Source of the DNA: Chitinophagaceae bacterium IBVUCB2
GTDB taxonomy: Bacteria; Bacteroidota; Bacteroidia; Chitinophagales; Chitinophagaceae
Length of the DNA: 64,000 nt
NCBI GenBank assembly: GCA_002127295.1
Contig: NFUV01000001.1
Location: 1,426,001 to 1,490,000, forward strand
Direction of reading: 5' to 3'
Below the pieces are notes generated by a model. The model saw nothing but the letters and a program-made list of their open reading frames with translations, did no database searches and was not told the DNA's origin. Both the position numbers and the translations under genes were made by a program. Numbering within the stretch: position 1 is the first letter of the stretch; each line of letters starts with the position of its first letter. This document shows, piece after piece, positions 44,738 through 55,356 of the stretch.

Positions 44738-45333
44738 GCGGGTGCCTGTATTGTTTCGTTGCGCATTCGGATAATCTTAGCCGGGTTTCCCGCTACTACA
44801 GCATAAGGAGGAACGGGTTTTGTAACGATCGAACCAGCTCCCACAATAGCATCATGCCCCACATTTGCCATTACAATTGCACCGGCTCCAATCCATGCAC
44901 CGTTACCAATCTCAATAAATTGCTTGGGTTCATTTCCCTGCAACTTAATTGGAACATCAAGCTGGTCTGTTTTATGATGCTTACCTCCGGAAAGTAAAAT
45001 GGCATTGGGGCCTATCAATACATGATCTTTTATAATTACATAATCGAGATAGCTTCCGCTGCTGATCCAGACGTCTTTACCAAAAGCAGTACGCCGGTCT
45101 TCAATTTTAACTCCGTAATGCAGCACTACATCTTGAGGAATAGATGGTAACAGCTGGTGATAAACTGCCCGTCTGAATTTCCAGCCAAAAGAGAATGGAG
45201 CTCTTGAAATAAACTCACTAATAAAAGGAAAATAAAATAATTTCAACTTTAATCCAAGCCGAAAAAAACTTCCCCATAACCACCCAAAAAAATAAATGAT
45301 GGCATTCGGAATTGCAGCAAGTATTTTTCTCAT
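44734..45333 (-). CDS. Hexapeptide-repeat acyltransferase (WcaF-like)
   Basis: The 199-residue left-handed beta-helix acetyltransferase contains [40 protein letters not shown] and the repeat end [20 protein letters not shown], with [19 protein letters not shown] as family signature. The first ~45 residues are hydrophobic/basic and may associate with the membrane. It probably O-acetylates a sugar of the repeat unit. It lies 11 bases downstream of a GT4 gene and overlaps a GT2 gene by four bases. Confidence 0.9.
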   Translation of the reverse strand: MRKILAAIPNAIIYFFGWLWGSFFRLGLKLKLFYFPFISEFISRAPFSFGWKFRRAVYHQLLPSIPQDVVLHYGVKIEDRRTAFGKDVWISSGSYLDYVIIKDHVLIGPNAILLSGGKHHKTDQLDVPIKLQGNEPKQFIEIGNGAWIGAGAIVMANVGHDAIVGAGSIVTKPVPPYAVVAGNPAKIIRMRNETIQAPA

Positions 45334-45344
45334 GAATATTTTTA

Positions 45345-46469
45345 TTAGGAAATCATTTGCTGATAGATAGCCGTGTAAGCATCAGACACCGATCGGGCAT
45401 CCATGTATTCCAACAGGTAACGTCTGCCTTTCTTAGCATTCTCTTTTGCAAGATCCAGATTCTCTAGTGTATACAAAATCCCTTTCTCGAATTCAGCCGC
45501 ATTAGCAGGCGGAACAACAACTCCATACTTTCCATTATCCAGCGTATCACTTACCCCGCTGATGTCTGTGGCAACAATAGGTTTTTCCAGCATGATAGCT
45601 TCGATCACTGCAGAAGAAAGCGCATCTTCCAGCGATGGGTGCACAATTATATCTGCTGCAGACATGATCACAAGGGCATCATTTCGCCAGCCAAGAAATT
45701 TGACATTCTCCGTGATGCCCAATTCAGCAGCCAGCTTTTCCAATGTTGCCTGGTAAGGTCCAGGGCCTACAAGATAAAGTGTAGCGTTAAAACCCTTTTT
45801 TAATAAATTAGCAAAAGCTGTAAATAAATCGGGATGACCCTTCCGGTTAAAAAGACGGGATACACAAACCAGCGAAATTGTATTTTCCATGCATAACTCA
45901 TCTCGTACTGCTTGCACCAACTCCTTTGTTACGGCTGCAAATCTTGTTGTCGTCTGCCCGTAAGGTATCAATGACAGTTTTTCAACAGGAACATTTTCTT
46001 TCTTCATTAATATATCATACACCATACGGGATGGCGCAATGATATGATCAGATTTTCTATTGATATATTTTTCAAGCCATAGCCATATACTGCGTTTGAT
46101 ACCAAGCGGTAAAACATATAGTGCATCCGAATGATGACGGGTAAGTATTGTTTTCCTTTTTTGATTCTTTGCCGCGGTCAGTCCAATAAGACTTGGAATA
46201 AAAAGATGAGTATGAATTATGTCAGCATCAATTTTTTTTATCCGTCTTCCAACTTTGAATATGGCAGATAATTTACTAAAAATGCCATTAGCATTTATAA
46301 AATAAACCTTGCAGCCTCTTTCTTCCATCTGTTGAGTAAAGGAACCTGCCGGTCCGAAAGTAATAATAGAATATTCCAGTTTATTTTTATCCGAATAATC
46401 AATAAGGTTATTAAGATAATAATTCTCCGTATCTACATTTACAATATGAAGTATCTGGATCTTCCTCAC
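45345..46469 (-). CDS. Glycosyltransferase, GT4 family
   Basis: The 374-residue GT-B protein begins [20 protein letters not shown] and contains [20 protein letters not shown] and [38 protein letters not shown] and the donor-site [20 protein letters not shown], with the two glutamates of the E-x7-E motif, follow. The first codon appears to be GTG. It lies 11 bases downstream of an SDR gene in an unbroken run of polysaccharide genes. Confidence 0.93.
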   Translation of the reverse strand: MRKIQILHIVNVDTENYYLNNLIDYSDKNKLEYSIITFGPAGSFTQQMEERGCKVYFINANGIFSKLSAIFKVGRRIKKIDADIIHTHLFIPSLIGLTAAKNQKRKTILTRHHSDALYVLPLGIKRSIWLWLEKYINRKSDHIIAPSRMVYDILMKKENVPVEKLSLIPYGQTTTRFAAVTKELVQAVRDELCMENTISLVCVSRLFNRKGHPDLFTAFANLLKKGFNATLYLVGPGPYQATLEKLAAELGITENVKFLGWRNDALVIMSAADIIVHPSLEDALSSAVIEAIMLEKPIVATDISGVSDTLDNGKYGVVVPPANAAEFEKGILYTLENLDLAKENAKKGRRYLLEYMDARSVSDAYTAIYQQMIS

Positions 46470-46480
46470 AAGGGTAGTTT

Positions 46481-47422
46481 CTAGTTTTGACCTTTATAAA
46501 ATTGAACTAAATGATTTATTCCCTGCTCAAGACTCGTTAATTCTCTACCGAGTATTTCTTTCATTTTCGAGTTATCAGGGCACCTTCTTGTCATATCTCC
46601 TTCAGCCAGTGAAGGCAGGTGTTTTATGTCCGATTTTGAACCAGTTACTTTTATTATTTCCTGTGCTAATTCCAAAATAGACATTTCCCGGTCATGGCCG
46701 ATATTGATCACTTCATTTATACAAAGGTTATTGCTTAGAATTCTCTCAGTAGTTTCCAGGTTATCTTCAATATAGCAAAAGGTTCTTGTTTGTGACCCAT
46801 CTCCATATATACTTATAGGTTCATTTTTTAATGCTGCCCGTATAAAGCGTGGCAACACAAAATCATCGCTTTGCAGTTTACCATAGGTATTAAAAAAACG
46901 GAATATGGTATAATTCAGACCAAACTCTTTATGATAAGCTTTTACCATACTTTCAGCTAGATTCTTAACAATAGCATAAGGCAGTTTCGAATTAAGCGGT
47001 GTTGTTATTTCATGTTGTGGAAATTCAACTGGTTCCCCATATACTTCTGAGGAGGAGGAGAAAAACACCCTTTTAACATCAGTGTTCTTAGCCAATGAAA
47101 GTATATTTCTTATACCATCAATATCATCAAAAACCATAAGCGGATTATCCAACGTTCTTTTTACACCAACTACAGCAGCATAATGAAAAACACAATCAAA
47201 ATGATATTTACCAAATACGGGAGCTATATCCTGGTAGCTATTTACATTGGCTTTTATGAACTTCCAGTTGTCAAATTTTTTATCTGGCAACTTAGTTTCC
47301 TCTCCGGTTAAGAGGCTATCAACAATAACTACAAAATAGTCCTTGTTTTCTACAAGCTTTCTGGCCAGGCTACCGCCTACATTACCGGCTCCACCCGTAA
47401 TTAATATTTTTAAAGCTGACAT
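46481..47422 (-). CDS. NAD-dependent nucleotide-sugar epimerase (SDR)
   Basis: The 313-residue extended SDR has ILITGGAGNVGGSLARKLVE (NAD-binding), FFSSSSEVYG and PYAIVKNLAE (YxxxK). GDGSQTRTFCYIEDNLETT lies in the substrate domain. It resembles UDP-glucose 4-epimerases and UDP-glucuronate-type SDR enzymes; the substrate is not fixed by sequence. It lies 39 bases downstream of a GT2 gene and 11 bases upstream of a GT4 gene. Confidence 0.88.
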   Translation of the reverse strand: MSALKILITGGAGNVGGSLARKLVENKDYFVVIVDSLLTGEETKLPDKKFDNWKFIKANVNSYQDIAPVFGKYHFDCVFHYAAVVGVKRTLDNPLMVFDDIDGIRNILSLAKNTDVKRVFFSSSSEVYGEPVEFPQHEITTPLNSKLPYAIVKNLAESMVKAYHKEFGLNYTIFRFFNTYGKLQSDDFVLPRFIRAALKNEPISIYGDGSQTRTFCYIEDNLETTERILSNNLCINEVINIGHDREMSILELAQEIIKVTGSKSDIKHLPSLAEGDMTRRCPDNSKMKEILGRELTSLEQGINHLVQFYKGQN

Positions 47423-47461
47423 GTTTGTCGGAATTTATATTAAAAGTTTACTGGAAATATA

Positions 47462-48442
47462 TTATGATTCTTTCTCGAATTTTTTTAGGCCATCTCGTAT
47501 GCCGGCAAAAACAAATACACCGGCAAGTAACCGGTAGAGAGGAAATAATAGCCCGTCAAAGGGCAAGATTTTTTCAAAGGTAGTGGTCATTTTAAGTAAA
47601 AAATTTCGACTCCATTTTTGGGCAATAATACTTTTGAAGAATTTTTTCGTCCGGGTCTTCAAACTATCAGCCTTATCGATTCGTCTGTTTTGATAGTAAA
47701 GTTGCTGCAAGCTTGGATGCTCCACCGAATAAGGCACTTTGATGGAAACTTCAGCTATACCGATACCATATTTATATTCCTGCTTGCATTTATCATTGAT
47801 GGTTGCCGGCTGCAAATGCCAGCCTCTTATAGAAGAATTAAAATAGATATTCCTTTTTTGCTCGCTTAATCTCGCCATCAACTCAAATTCCTCTGCCACG
47901 GGAGTACGTAATGAACTTTTATAAAATTCCCCATCCGGAAACATAGTTTTTTCTACAGAAATATTGCCGCTCGCAATTGCTGTTGTTTTTACAAAGCCAT
48001 TATTATCATCATTCACCGATGCAAGCTTTTCCAGAAAACGATAGGCCGGAGTTGTCGTTGCCGGAACTTCGTAGGGACAATACCCATATATAATACTATC
48101 CGGGTAAAGCGTATGGCCTTCGATATGTTTTTTAACCATATCAGGGAAAGCCAGGATATCATCATCAATAAACAAGACAATATTGTGACTGGCATGTCGA
48201 AACCCATTATTTCTTGCAGCGGCAGGGCCCGAGTTTTCCTGTCTTATATACTTAAGACTAAACGGATCAACAACATTCTTGTCTAATAATAATTTTTCAG
48301 CAGAAAGTTTCGACCCATCATCAACTATTATTATCTCAGCTTGAGATAATAAACTAATGTCACTTTTTAAAAGTTCATCAATTACGTTGGATAACTGATC
48401 TGGTCTGTTATAAGTGGGAATTACGATACTAATTGAATCCAT
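47462..48442 (-). CDS. Family 2 glycosyltransferase
   Basis: The 326-residue GT-A enzyme shows SIVIPTYNRPDQLSNVIDEL, IIIVDDGSKLS and ENSGPAAARNNGFRHA, then FIDDDILAFPDMV carrying the DxD motif. VAEEFELMARLSEQ is in the place of the catalytic ED segment. There is no clear membrane helix except possibly at the end (LLAGVFVFAGI). It is an ordinary inverting transferase of a polysaccharide cluster. A 9-bp-stem hairpin lies between it and the upstream glycosyltransferase gene. Confidence 0.92.
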   Translation of the reverse strand: MDSISIVIPTYNRPDQLSNVIDELLKSDISLLSQAEIIIVDDGSKLSAEKLLLDKNVVDPFSLKYIRQENSGPAAARNNGFRHASHNIVLFIDDDILAFPDMVKKHIEGHTLYPDSIIYGYCPYEVPATTTPAYRFLEKLASVNDDNNGFVKTTAIASGNISVEKTMFPDGEFYKSSLRTPVAEEFELMARLSEQKRNIYFNSSIRGWHLQPATINDKCKQEYKYGIGIAEVSIKVPYSVEHPSLQQLYYQNRRIDKADSLKTRTKKFFKSIIAQKWSRNFLLKMTTTFEKILPFDGLLFPLYRLLAGVFVFAGIRDGLKKFEKES

Positions 48443-48465
48443 TAAATATTTATTACTGTCGGGCT

Positions 48466-48499
48466 AAAAATGAGATTAAACAAATTATTACTCATTTTT
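48466..48499 (-). other. AT-rich stem-loop inside the polysaccharide cluster
   Basis: AAAAATGAG (48466-48474) and CTCATTTTT (48491-48499) form a perfect 9-bp stem with a 16-nt loop in the 84-base gap between two glycosyltransferase genes. The low GC content makes it a weak terminator at most; RNA processing is another possibility. Confidence 0.35.
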
Positions 48500-48526
48500 C
48501 ATAATTCGCTGCTATACAAGTAATTT

Positions 48527-49534
48527 CTAGTCGTTTATCACATCAAGCACATACTTTATCCTATCGGTAAAAGTGTATCCAGACATTACTTTTTTATGGG
48601 CATTACTTGCCATCTCGTTTCTACGGGAAGGGTTATTCAATGCAAAATGAATTTTTTCTATCATATCGGCTTCAGATGAATAAGTCATTATTTCATCTGA
48701 AGTAAAGTTTTCAGAAATATATCCATTCTGATCCACCAATTGAAAGGCTTTGCTTCCTGAAATTTCAAAGAACCGCTGGTTAACGCCGAATTTGGATTGT
48801 GAATGATGAATATTCAAACAGAGTTTCGATTTGTTATACAACTCATTCACTTTTACAGGTGAAATATTTTTATTTAAAAAAACATGCTTATTGTTCCTGA
48901 ATAAATGATGAAGCGGACGCCGTAACGGAGAATAATAGTTGCCGTAAATTTTAATTTGCTTGTCCTTAAATTCTTCTGCAACTCTTCCAAGCATTTTCAA
49001 CCGGTGTTCGTAAAGTGCTCCTACAAACAGAATATCAATTTCTTGTTTCAATTCCATCGGGTAATACACTTTAGGGTCAACTGAAAGAGGCAAAAACCAA
49101 GAGTTTATTCCCGCTTCTATCCATAAAAATTCAATATCCGTTTTTTCAAAAAAGAAAACATAATCAACAGACCTGACGATAGGCCTTACCACTTTTCCTC
49201 TTGCCAAACTATCCATCATCCATAAAGCCTTTTTGCAATCCTGCATTGCAAGCATTGTTTCCGGAGATAAAACACTACCCTGGACAATGAATATAAGATG
49301 AGGTTTGAAACTATGATAGAGTCTTAATATCTCCTCATTTATGCTTTCTATTCGATTTTTAAAAAATGAATTTTTATCAGCGGCTAAATGATAACGAAAC
49401 CTTTCTCCTAACGAAGCCACAGTATCTATCGAGTATCCAACAACTTTGGTTTCAAAGCCAAGATTTACAAAAGCATCACTGATACTTAAATTATAATCAT
49501 AAAACTCCGGCCCGATTATTAAAACTTTTTGCAT
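48527..49534 (-). CDS. CgeB-like glycosyltransferase
   Basis: The 335-residue GT-B-like protein (start MQKVLIIGPEFYDYNLS, ATG 49534, preferred over the TTG at 49546) has LIFIVQGSVLSPETM, YVFFFEKTDIEFL, PLSVDPKVYYP, EIDILFVGALYEHRLKML and FGVNQRFFEISGSKAFQLVD, typical of the CgeB/Glyco_trans_1_2 type. These add sugars to spore coats, flagella or polysaccharides in other bacteria. It starts 17 bases after the upstream SDR stop. Specificity is unknown. Confidence 0.85.
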   Translation of the reverse strand: MQKVLIIGPEFYDYNLSISDAFVNLGFETKVVGYSIDTVASLGERFRYHLAADKNSFFKNRIESINEEILRLYHSFKPHLIFIVQGSVLSPETMLAMQDCKKALWMMDSLARGKVVRPIVRSVDYVFFFEKTDIEFLWIEAGINSWFLPLSVDPKVYYPMELKQEIDILFVGALYEHRLKMLGRVAEEFKDKQIKIYGNYYSPLRRPLHHLFRNNKHVFLNKNISPVKVNELYNKSKLCLNIHHSQSKFGVNQRFFEISGSKAFQLVDQNGYISENFTSDEIMTYSSEADMIEKIHFALNNPSRRNEMASNAHKKVMSGYTFTDRIKYVLDVIND

Positions 49535-49551
49535 AAAATTTGTCAAAAAAA

Positions 49552-50694
49552 CTATTTCAACATACCCTTCGCCTTCATTTCGGCAACAGAACTTTCAAAT
49601 TTACTTTCTGCTATTTCAAGAGAACTTACCCAGTCGACAAACTTACTGGTACCTGTTTCAAAATCAACAGTCGGAACAAACCCAAGAAGTTGCTTTATTT
49701 TAGCTATATCGGCATAATTATGACGAATGTCGCCAAGCCTGAAATTGCCGGTTATTGTAACCGGAACATCTATACCATATTTTTTAACTAACGTTGCCGC
49801 AACCGTTAAAACAGAAGTTGCAACACCTGTACCTACATTAAAAATCTCACCACTTGCTTTTTCATTTTCAATTGCAAGTATAGTAGCATTCACTACATCG
49901 TCTATATAAACAAAATCCCTGCTCTCATGCCCGTCCTCAAAAATATTAAGCGGTTGATGGTTTCTTATTAATGTTGAAAAGATGGATAAAATACCTGTGT
50001 AAGGATTTTTTAACGATTGACCCGGACCGTATACATTCTGATAACGTAATGCCACCGCATCAATACCAATTGATTTACAGACACACATTACCATCTGCTC
50101 CTGGTTCTGTTTGGTAATTCCATATACAGAGGAGGGATGAATTTTAGAATCCTCATCCGTAGCTACTAATTTCAACGGAGCAGTACAGCCGGGATACTTA
50201 ACATCAAAATCTCCTTTCTCCATTTCTTCCACACTGCGGTGATTGGGAAATACTACACCAGCTTCTTCTGAAATATATTTTCCTTCTCCATATATTGAAC
50301 GGGAAGAAGCAATGACTACCTTTTTTACGGGGTAACTTTTATTATTAGCAAGCAGGTCCAGCAGTAAAGATGTGCCACCAATATTGACATTAACATACTT
50401 ATCAATTTCATACATGGATTGGCCGGTACCCGTTTCTGCTGCAAAATGAACAACAACCTCGACCCCGGGTAATACTTTTTCCCAATCTGCTTTACTACAC
50501 ACATCTCCTTTTATAAAATCTACTTTACCTTTTATATTATTATATAAAGGAGATGTTTCTGCCGGGTTGTTTCCGTGGATTTGCTCGGAAAGATTGTCCA
50601 TCACTACTACTTCGTGGCCTTTTGCTAAAAGCTTCAATGCTAAATTAGAACCAATAAAGCCTGCTCCACCGGTAATTAAAATTTTTTTCAACAT
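49552..50694 (-). CDS. NAD-dependent epimerase, dTDP-rhamnose 4-epimerase-like
   Basis: The extended SDR (380 residues from the ATG at 50694, one base after the upstream methyltransferase stop) has ILITGGAGFIGSNLALKLLA and SSRSIYG, then an insert of about 50 residues with YPGCTAPLKLVATDE. SSVYGITKQNQE (YxxxK) follows. The insert and the P-x-S-x-Y-x-x-T-K-x-x-Q-E pattern resemble the WbiB-type dTDP-L-rhamnose 4-epimerase branch. That would fit dTDP-sugar synthesis from rmlA/rmlB in the same cluster, but the substrate is inferred. Confidence 0.85.
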   Translation of the reverse strand: MLKKILITGGAGFIGSNLALKLLAKGHEVVVMDNLSEQIHGNNPAETSPLYNNIKGKVDFIKGDVCSKADWEKVLPGVEVVVHFAAETGTGQSMYEIDKYVNVNIGGTSLLLDLLANNKSYPVKKVVIASSRSIYGEGKYISEEAGVVFPNHRSVEEMEKGDFDVKYPGCTAPLKLVATDEDSKIHPSSVYGITKQNQEQMVMCVCKSIGIDAVALRYQNVYGPGQSLKNPYTGILSIFSTLIRNHQPLNIFEDGHESRDFVYIDDVVNATILAIENEKASGEIFNVGTGVATSVLTVAATLVKKYGIDVPVTITGNFRLGDIRHNYADIAKIKQLLGFVPTVDFETGTSKFVDWVSSLEIAESKFESSVAEMKAKGMLK

Positions 50695-50695
50695 T

Positions 50696-51610
50696 CTATT
50701 TTTTTTTTGCAATTATAGAAATGCAATCCCCTGTTCGAAAGAGGTTTTCTATTTTAGAAAGATGAGTTGCAAAAAATGTCCAGATTAAAGATTTTGTTAG
50801 ATTACCATCATCTGCCATTTTACCATTGTTGCGATTTTTATAAATTTGAATACTTCCAAGGATACCCATCATATTTCCGCAATGAACTATTCTATTTATC
50901 TCAAACCCGTGTGTCTGAAAAAGCTTTTTTATATTCTTAGGAGAGTATAAAAAAGTATGAACGGGTTCTGTTAAATAGTACCAATACTTGCCAAATATTC
51001 TAGAATTCAGGCCACTATAGTTAGGTATTGACATTATTAACTCTCCGCCCTTTTTGAGAACTCTGTTTATCTCCTTCATTGTTTCATTTGGATTTGGAAT
51101 ATGTTCAAATGAATGACTAGAAATTATTAAATCAAATTCATTATCATTATAATTTGCTTCAAGTAAAGTTCCATTAAAAATATTCAACTCTTGCTTGTTT
51201 CCTATATCACTAGCTACCTTACTTGGTTCAACTCCTGAAACTTTCCAGCCTTTCTGCTTGTATTTAAATAAATCCCATCCGGTCCCACAGCCAATGTCAA
51301 GTACTTTTTTTTCCTTTGTTTCCTCAATATTATCTCGTTTAAAATCAAGCCAAAGTATTTGATACAAAGTATGAGTCCATTTTTTATCCTGCGTATTTTC
51401 ATAAGACTGATTAAATGCATAATAACTATCACTAGGATAGAATTTGGCAAGTTCAAAATCTGTAAACATTGGATTAAGGAAAACCAGATTGCAGTCATTA
51501 CATTGATTAAGTTCGAATTCGCCTTTATTTCCATAATGCCTGTCAATAACTTTTTCTTTAAACTTTATGCTTTTGCTATTACAAACAGCGCAGTAATCTA
51601 ATCTATGCAT
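50696..51610 (-). CDS. SAM-dependent methyltransferase with N-terminal zinc-ribbon-like motif
   Basis: The 304-residue class I methyltransferase has an N-terminal CAVC and CNDC pair (residues ~7-41) followed by LVFLNP, as in sugar-methylating enzymes of surface polysaccharide clusters. The SAM-binding motif is KVLDIGCGTGWDLFKYKQKG; FDLIISSHSFEHIPNP and RVLKKGGELIMSIPN complete the fold. It probably methylates a sugar. Because Wzt here has a C-terminal domain, a chain-capping methylation read by the exporter is one possibility (inference). Confidence 0.9.
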   Translation of the reverse strand: MHRLDYCAVCNSKSIKFKEKVIDRHYGNKGEFELNQCNDCNLVFLNPMFTDFELAKFYPSDSYYAFNQSYENTQDKKWTHTLYQILWLDFKRDNIEETKEKKVLDIGCGTGWDLFKYKQKGWKVSGVEPSKVASDIGNKQELNIFNGTLLEANYNDNEFDLIISSHSFEHIPNPNETMKEINRVLKKGGELIMSIPNYSGLNSRIFGKYWYYLTEPVHTFLYSPKNIKKLFQTHGFEINRIVHCGNMMGILGSIQIYKNRNNGKMADDGNLTKSLIWTFFATHLSKIENLFRTGDCISIIAKKK

Positions 51611-51705
51611 TTATAAAATAATTTTCTTTTAAACAAAAACTTAGTTTTAATGTGAAATGAGAGTATAAAATATTCATAAAAAATAAGGCGCTTTTTTGGA
51701 TTAGC

Positions 51706-52317
51706 TTAAGTAGTATATTTTATAATTTTTGCAGGATTCCCAGCCATTATAGCAAAATCAGGAACATCTTTAGTTATTATAGTCCCCGCCCCGATAATTG
51801 CGCCCCTCCCAATTCTTACTCCTTTCATTATTGTCGCATTAAATCCAATCCAAACGTCATCCTCAATTATTATGGGCTTTTCTAATATATCAAATTGCTT
51901 TTCGTTCAAAAGCCCTAATTCTCTCAAATTTTCCCAATCCTTCCTTCTTTCCAAATGATCTAATGGATGAGAATTATTATCAATAATATTTACATTATGT
52001 GAAATCAAAACCCCATTCCCGATTTTAATACTGCTCGCTGACCATATCTGCGAACTGTGACCAATAAAAACTTTATTTCCTATTTCTATTCTTCCACCAA
52101 ATCCATAAATAAGTAAATTCCCATGAATAATAGTATTACTTCCTATGATAATTTTAGATTTGTCATTTTGCGAATTTGTAATGTTAATTGCGGTCGAAAG
52201 AGTTACTGACGAATCAAAAGTTGCTATTTTTTTAAAATTAAACTGTTTAACATTGTTATTTGCAGTTTGAGTTAGTTTGACAATAAAAAGATAGATATAG
52301 TATTTTAGTTTATGCAT
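51706..52317 (-). CDS. Hexapeptide-repeat acyltransferase
   Basis: The 203-residue beta-helix acetyltransferase has [40 protein letters not shown] (with the active-site-type histidine), [20 protein letters not shown] and the end [20 protein letters not shown]. It is similar to maltose/galactoside or CatB-type O-acetyltransferases. It lies 51 bases downstream of wzt in the same direction. The local base composition is more AT-rich than that of neighbouring genes. Confidence 0.9.
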   Translation of the reverse strand: MHKLKYYIYLFIVKLTQTANNNVKQFNFKKIATFDSSVTLSTAINITNSQNDKSKIIIGSNTIIHGNLLIYGFGGRIEIGNKVFIGHSSQIWSASSIKIGNGVLISHNVNIIDNNSHPLDHLERRKDWENLRELGLLNEKQFDILEKPIIIEDDVWIGFNATIMKGVRIGRGAIIGAGTIITKDVPDFAIMAGNPAKIIKYTT

Positions 52318-52368
52318 ATCTTAAAATGCTGATAGTTGTAAATCATTTTTCATGAGGCTTTTAATCAA

Positions 52369-53583
52369 TTATTGATATATCCAAGTAGTATTCAAAAAAA
52401 CATTTCCATAATCATGCTCTCTATATATCATAAATTTCGACCCATTATCGATAATAGAAAAATTACAGACATCGTCAAGCATATGTACAAACTCCACACC
52501 AGGGGAATGAATAAATGCATTAACCGAATAATCTCCCCGCACTAAAAAGTTTGGGCCAAATTTAATTGTCATTTTTTCTGCCAATCCCTGGCTTTCAGAG
52601 GAAGCTACCTTTCTTTTATATTGATCCAGGAGAGTAATAAACAAATTGTTTTTTTCTGATTTTTTATGAATAGCCAGTTCAAAATGTAAAACCATTTCTT
52701 CATCGTGGTTAAAAGTTGTTTTTAGCTCGCCTGCTGTATTGGTCAGGTATATCTTTTTTAATACGGCATCCTTTGATGTGTCAATATTCTTATTCTGATA
52801 AAAAGATTCAGCCTCTTTGTTCTTTAAATATTCGGAAACTACCAGGCTGCTTTCAGCATACTTGGCTACCTGTCCGTTTTTAAGCAATACACAGGTGGCA
52901 CAAAGTTGTCGTATGGCTGCAATATCATGGCTAACAAAAATTACCGTTCTCCCTTCGTTTTTACTTACCTCATTCATCTTGCCCAGGCATTTTTTCTGAA
53001 ACTCCGCATCACCTACAGCAAGTACTTCATCTACTACCAGTATTTCTGGCTCTAAATGAGCGGCCACTGCAAATGCAAGTCTTACATACATACCGCTACT
53101 ATATCTCTTTACTGGTGTATCCAGAAATTTTTCTACCCCGCTAAACTCAACTATCTCGTCAAATTTTTTTCTTATTTCCGCTCTGCCCATACCAAGTATG
53201 GCGCCGTTCAAAAAAATATTCTCACGGCCTGTTAATTCCGGATGAAACCCCGTTCCCACTTCAAGTAATGAAGCAACACGACCATTCATTTCAATACGAC
53301 CGGTGGTTGGCTCAGTAATTCTGCTCAGCACTTTTAACAATGTACTTTTGCCGGCACCATTTCTTCCAATAATGCCTACAGCCTGCCCTTTTTTAATTTC
53401 AAAGTTTACATCCTTGAGTGCCCAAAATTCCTCTTTAGGTGGCAATTGTTCTTTTTTCTTTAATACACCCTTCGCCTTATTACTGATTACATCCCGCAGT
53501 GCAGTGTAACTACCCGTTGGTTGTTCGTGGGAAATAATATACCTTTTCCCAAGCCCTTCTACTTTTATAATTGCATCACTCAT
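52369..53583 (-). CDS. wzt: Polysaccharide ABC exporter ATP-binding protein (Wzt-like)
   Basis: This is the ATPase of an ABC-2 type polysaccharide exporter. The Walker A motif is GRNGAGKS (73-80), the signature is YSSGMYVRLAFA and Walker B is PEILVVDEVLAVGD. The 404 residues exceed the ~240 needed for the ATPase. The C-terminal ~150 residues (from LKKIYLTNTAGELKTTFNHD) look like the beta-sandwich substrate-recognition domain of Wzt proteins that read a chain-end modification. It pairs with the permease immediately upstream (53655-54494). Confidence 0.93.
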   Translation of the reverse strand: MSDAIIKVEGLGKRYIISHEQPTGSYTALRDVISNKAKGVLKKKEQLPPKEEFWALKDVNFEIKKGQAVGIIGRNGAGKSTLLKVLSRITEPTTGRIEMNGRVASLLEVGTGFHPELTGRENIFLNGAILGMGRAEIRKKFDEIVEFSGVEKFLDTPVKRYSSGMYVRLAFAVAAHLEPEILVVDEVLAVGDAEFQKKCLGKMNEVSKNEGRTVIFVSHDIAAIRQLCATCVLLKNGQVAKYAESSLVVSEYLKNKEAESFYQNKNIDTSKDAVLKKIYLTNTAGELKTTFNHDEEMVLHFELAIHKKSEKNNLFITLLDQYKRKVASSESQGLAEKMTIKFGPNFLVRGDYSVNAFIHSPGVEFVHMLDDVCNFSIIDNGSKFMIYREHDYGNVFLNTTWIYQ

Positions 53584-53654
53584 GTAACTGGATCATTTAA
53601 AATCAGGATAACTTAACATTTATAATAATCAATTTTTTTACTTTTCTAATTTTT

Positions 53655-54494
53655 TTAAATCATATCCGCAAAGTTCTTCTCCATCTTCCGGAATTGATAA
53701 ATTGATAACCACACCAGGAAAAGCGTAACTCCTAAAGAAATATAAAATGGATAATGAAGCATAGGGTTAGGTGTGTCTTTTATAATACACCAGCGAAATC
53801 CATCTATTACTCCTACCATGGGATTCAGATAATACACCCATTGCCAATCTGAAGGAATTTTTTGCACCATCGTTTCTGTTGTAAAACCAACGGGTGAAAT
53901 AAATAAACCAAACTGAACGATGAAGGGAATGATATATCTAAAATCCCGGTATTTTACGTTCAACGCTGTAAGGTAAAGCCCCGGACCAAAAGAAGCCAGG
54001 AAAGCAAATATCCAAAACAGTGGCATATAAATTATTTCTACCGGAGGCATATAACCATATACAATAAATAATAGTATCAAAATGGCAAAGGAAATAAAGA
54101 AGTCGATGAAACTGGTGATAACAGAACTTGCCGGAATAATCATCCGGGGAAAATAAACTTTGGTAATAAGATTGGTATTCCCTACCAGGCTATTACTGCA
54201 CTCCGTAAGAGAGATAGAGAAAAAATTCCATGGCAACATACCGGCAAAAACAATGATAGCATAAGGTACTGTACTTTGAGCTCCCATGCCAGCCATTCTT
54301 CCAAATACAAACGTAAATACGATCATGGTTAGTAACGGACGTAATACTGCCCATACCACACCAAGTACTGTTTGCTTATATTTTACTTTTACATCCCGCC
54401 AGCTAAGTATATAAAAAAGCTCCCGGTAGCGCCACAGGTCTTTCCAGTAATTTTTTTCTGAACGTCCTGGTTCTATTATTATCCGATGATCCAT
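53655..54494 (-). CDS. wzm: Polysaccharide ABC exporter permease (Wzm-like)
   Basis: The 279-residue ABC-2 type integral membrane protein has six predicted helices. Its N-terminal amphipathic segment is followed by ILSWRDVKVKYKQTVLGVVW (family signature). GLYLTALNVKYRDFRYIIPF is characteristic of O-antigen/teichoic acid exporters. It moves undecaprenyl-linked glycan to the outer leaflet. It starts one base after the rmlA stop and is followed by wzt. Confidence 0.94.
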   Translation of the reverse strand: MDHRIIIEPGRSEKNYWKDLWRYRELFYILSWRDVKVKYKQTVLGVVWAVLRPLLTMIVFTFVFGRMAGMGAQSTVPYAIIVFAGMLPWNFFSISLTECSNSLVGNTNLITKVYFPRMIIPASSVITSFIDFFISFAILILLFIVYGYMPPVEIIYMPLFWIFAFLASFGPGLYLTALNVKYRDFRYIIPFIVQFGLFISPVGFTTETMVQKIPSDWQWVYYLNPMVGVIDGFRWCIIKDTPNPMLHYPFYISLGVTLFLVWLSIYQFRKMEKNFADMI

Positions 54495-54495
54495 A

Positions 54496-55356
54496 TTAGC
54501 TTATTAATTTTTGTAAATACTCCCCATACCCGCTTTTACGCAATGCCTCTGCAATACTCAGTAATTGCTGTTTATTTATAAAGCCATTGCGAAAGGCCAC
54601 TTCTTCAATACACCCGATCTTGGTGCCTTGTCTTTTTTCTATTACCCGTACAAATTCACTGGCATCGCTTAAGGAATCAAATGTTCCTGTATCTAACCAC
54701 GCAGTTCCTTTATCCAGTACCGCCACTTTTAATTTTTGATTTTGCAGGTACACTTTATTTACATCGGTAATTTCATACTCTCCTCTTGCAGAGGGCTTCA
54801 ATTCTTTTGCAATTTTTACTACTTCATTGTCGTAAAAATATAAACCTGGTACCGCATAGTTTGATTTTGGCGCTGCTGGCTTTTCTTCAATACTTACGGC
54901 TTTCATGCCGGCATCAAATTCTACCACGCCGTATCGCTCCGGATCACTTACCTGGTAGGCAAATACATAACCGCCTTCTACGCTGGCTAAACTTTGTAAT
55001 TGCTTATCAAGGCCAGTGCCATAAAAAATATTATCTCCCAGAATCAGTGCTACCTTCTCATTACCTATAAAATCAGCTCCAATTACAAATGCCTGTGCCA
55101 GTCCGTTGGGCTCTTCCTGTATGGCATATTCAAAGCGGCACCCTACCTGGCTTCCATCTCCCAGCAAACGAACAAATGACGCATTATCTTCCGGCGTAGT
55201 GATGATCAGAATTTCTTTTATCCCTGCCATCATTAATATAGCTAAAGGATAATATATCATCGGTTTATCATAAATAGGCATTAGCTGCTTACTGATAGCC
55301 TTTGTAATAGGATAGAGCCGTGTGCCGGATCCACCGGCAAGAATGATTCCTTTCAT
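54496..55356 (-). CDS. rmlA: Glucose-1-phosphate thymidylyltransferase
   Basis: RmlA makes dTDP-glucose from dTTP and glucose-1-phosphate. The 286-residue protein shows [54 protein letters not shown] and the late [11 protein letters not shown], all canonical. It overlaps the acyltransferase stop upstream by four bases, and wzm starts one base past its stop. RmlB is 2.3 kb upstream, but RmlC and RmlD are not in the window. Confidence 0.97.
   Translation of the reverse strand: MKGIILAGGSGTRLYPITKAISKQLMPIYDKPMIYYPLAILMMAGIKEILIITTPEDNASFVRLLGDGSQVGCRFEYAIQEEPNGLAQAFVIGADFIGNEKVALILGDNIFYGTGLDKQLQSLASVEGGYVFAYQVSDPERYGVVEFDAGMKAVSIEEKPAAPKSNYAVPGLYFYDNEVVKIAKELKPSARGEYEITDVNKVYLQNQKLKVAVLDKGTAWLDTGTFDSLSDASEFVRVIEKRQGTKIGCIEEVAFRNGFINKQQLLSIAEALRKSGYGEYLQKLIS

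Noticed and set aside
48466-48499. Hairpin as a true terminator splitting the polysaccharide operon
   Set aside because: The stem is mostly A-T and the genes on both sides belong to the same pathway; I list it only as a weak stem-loop.
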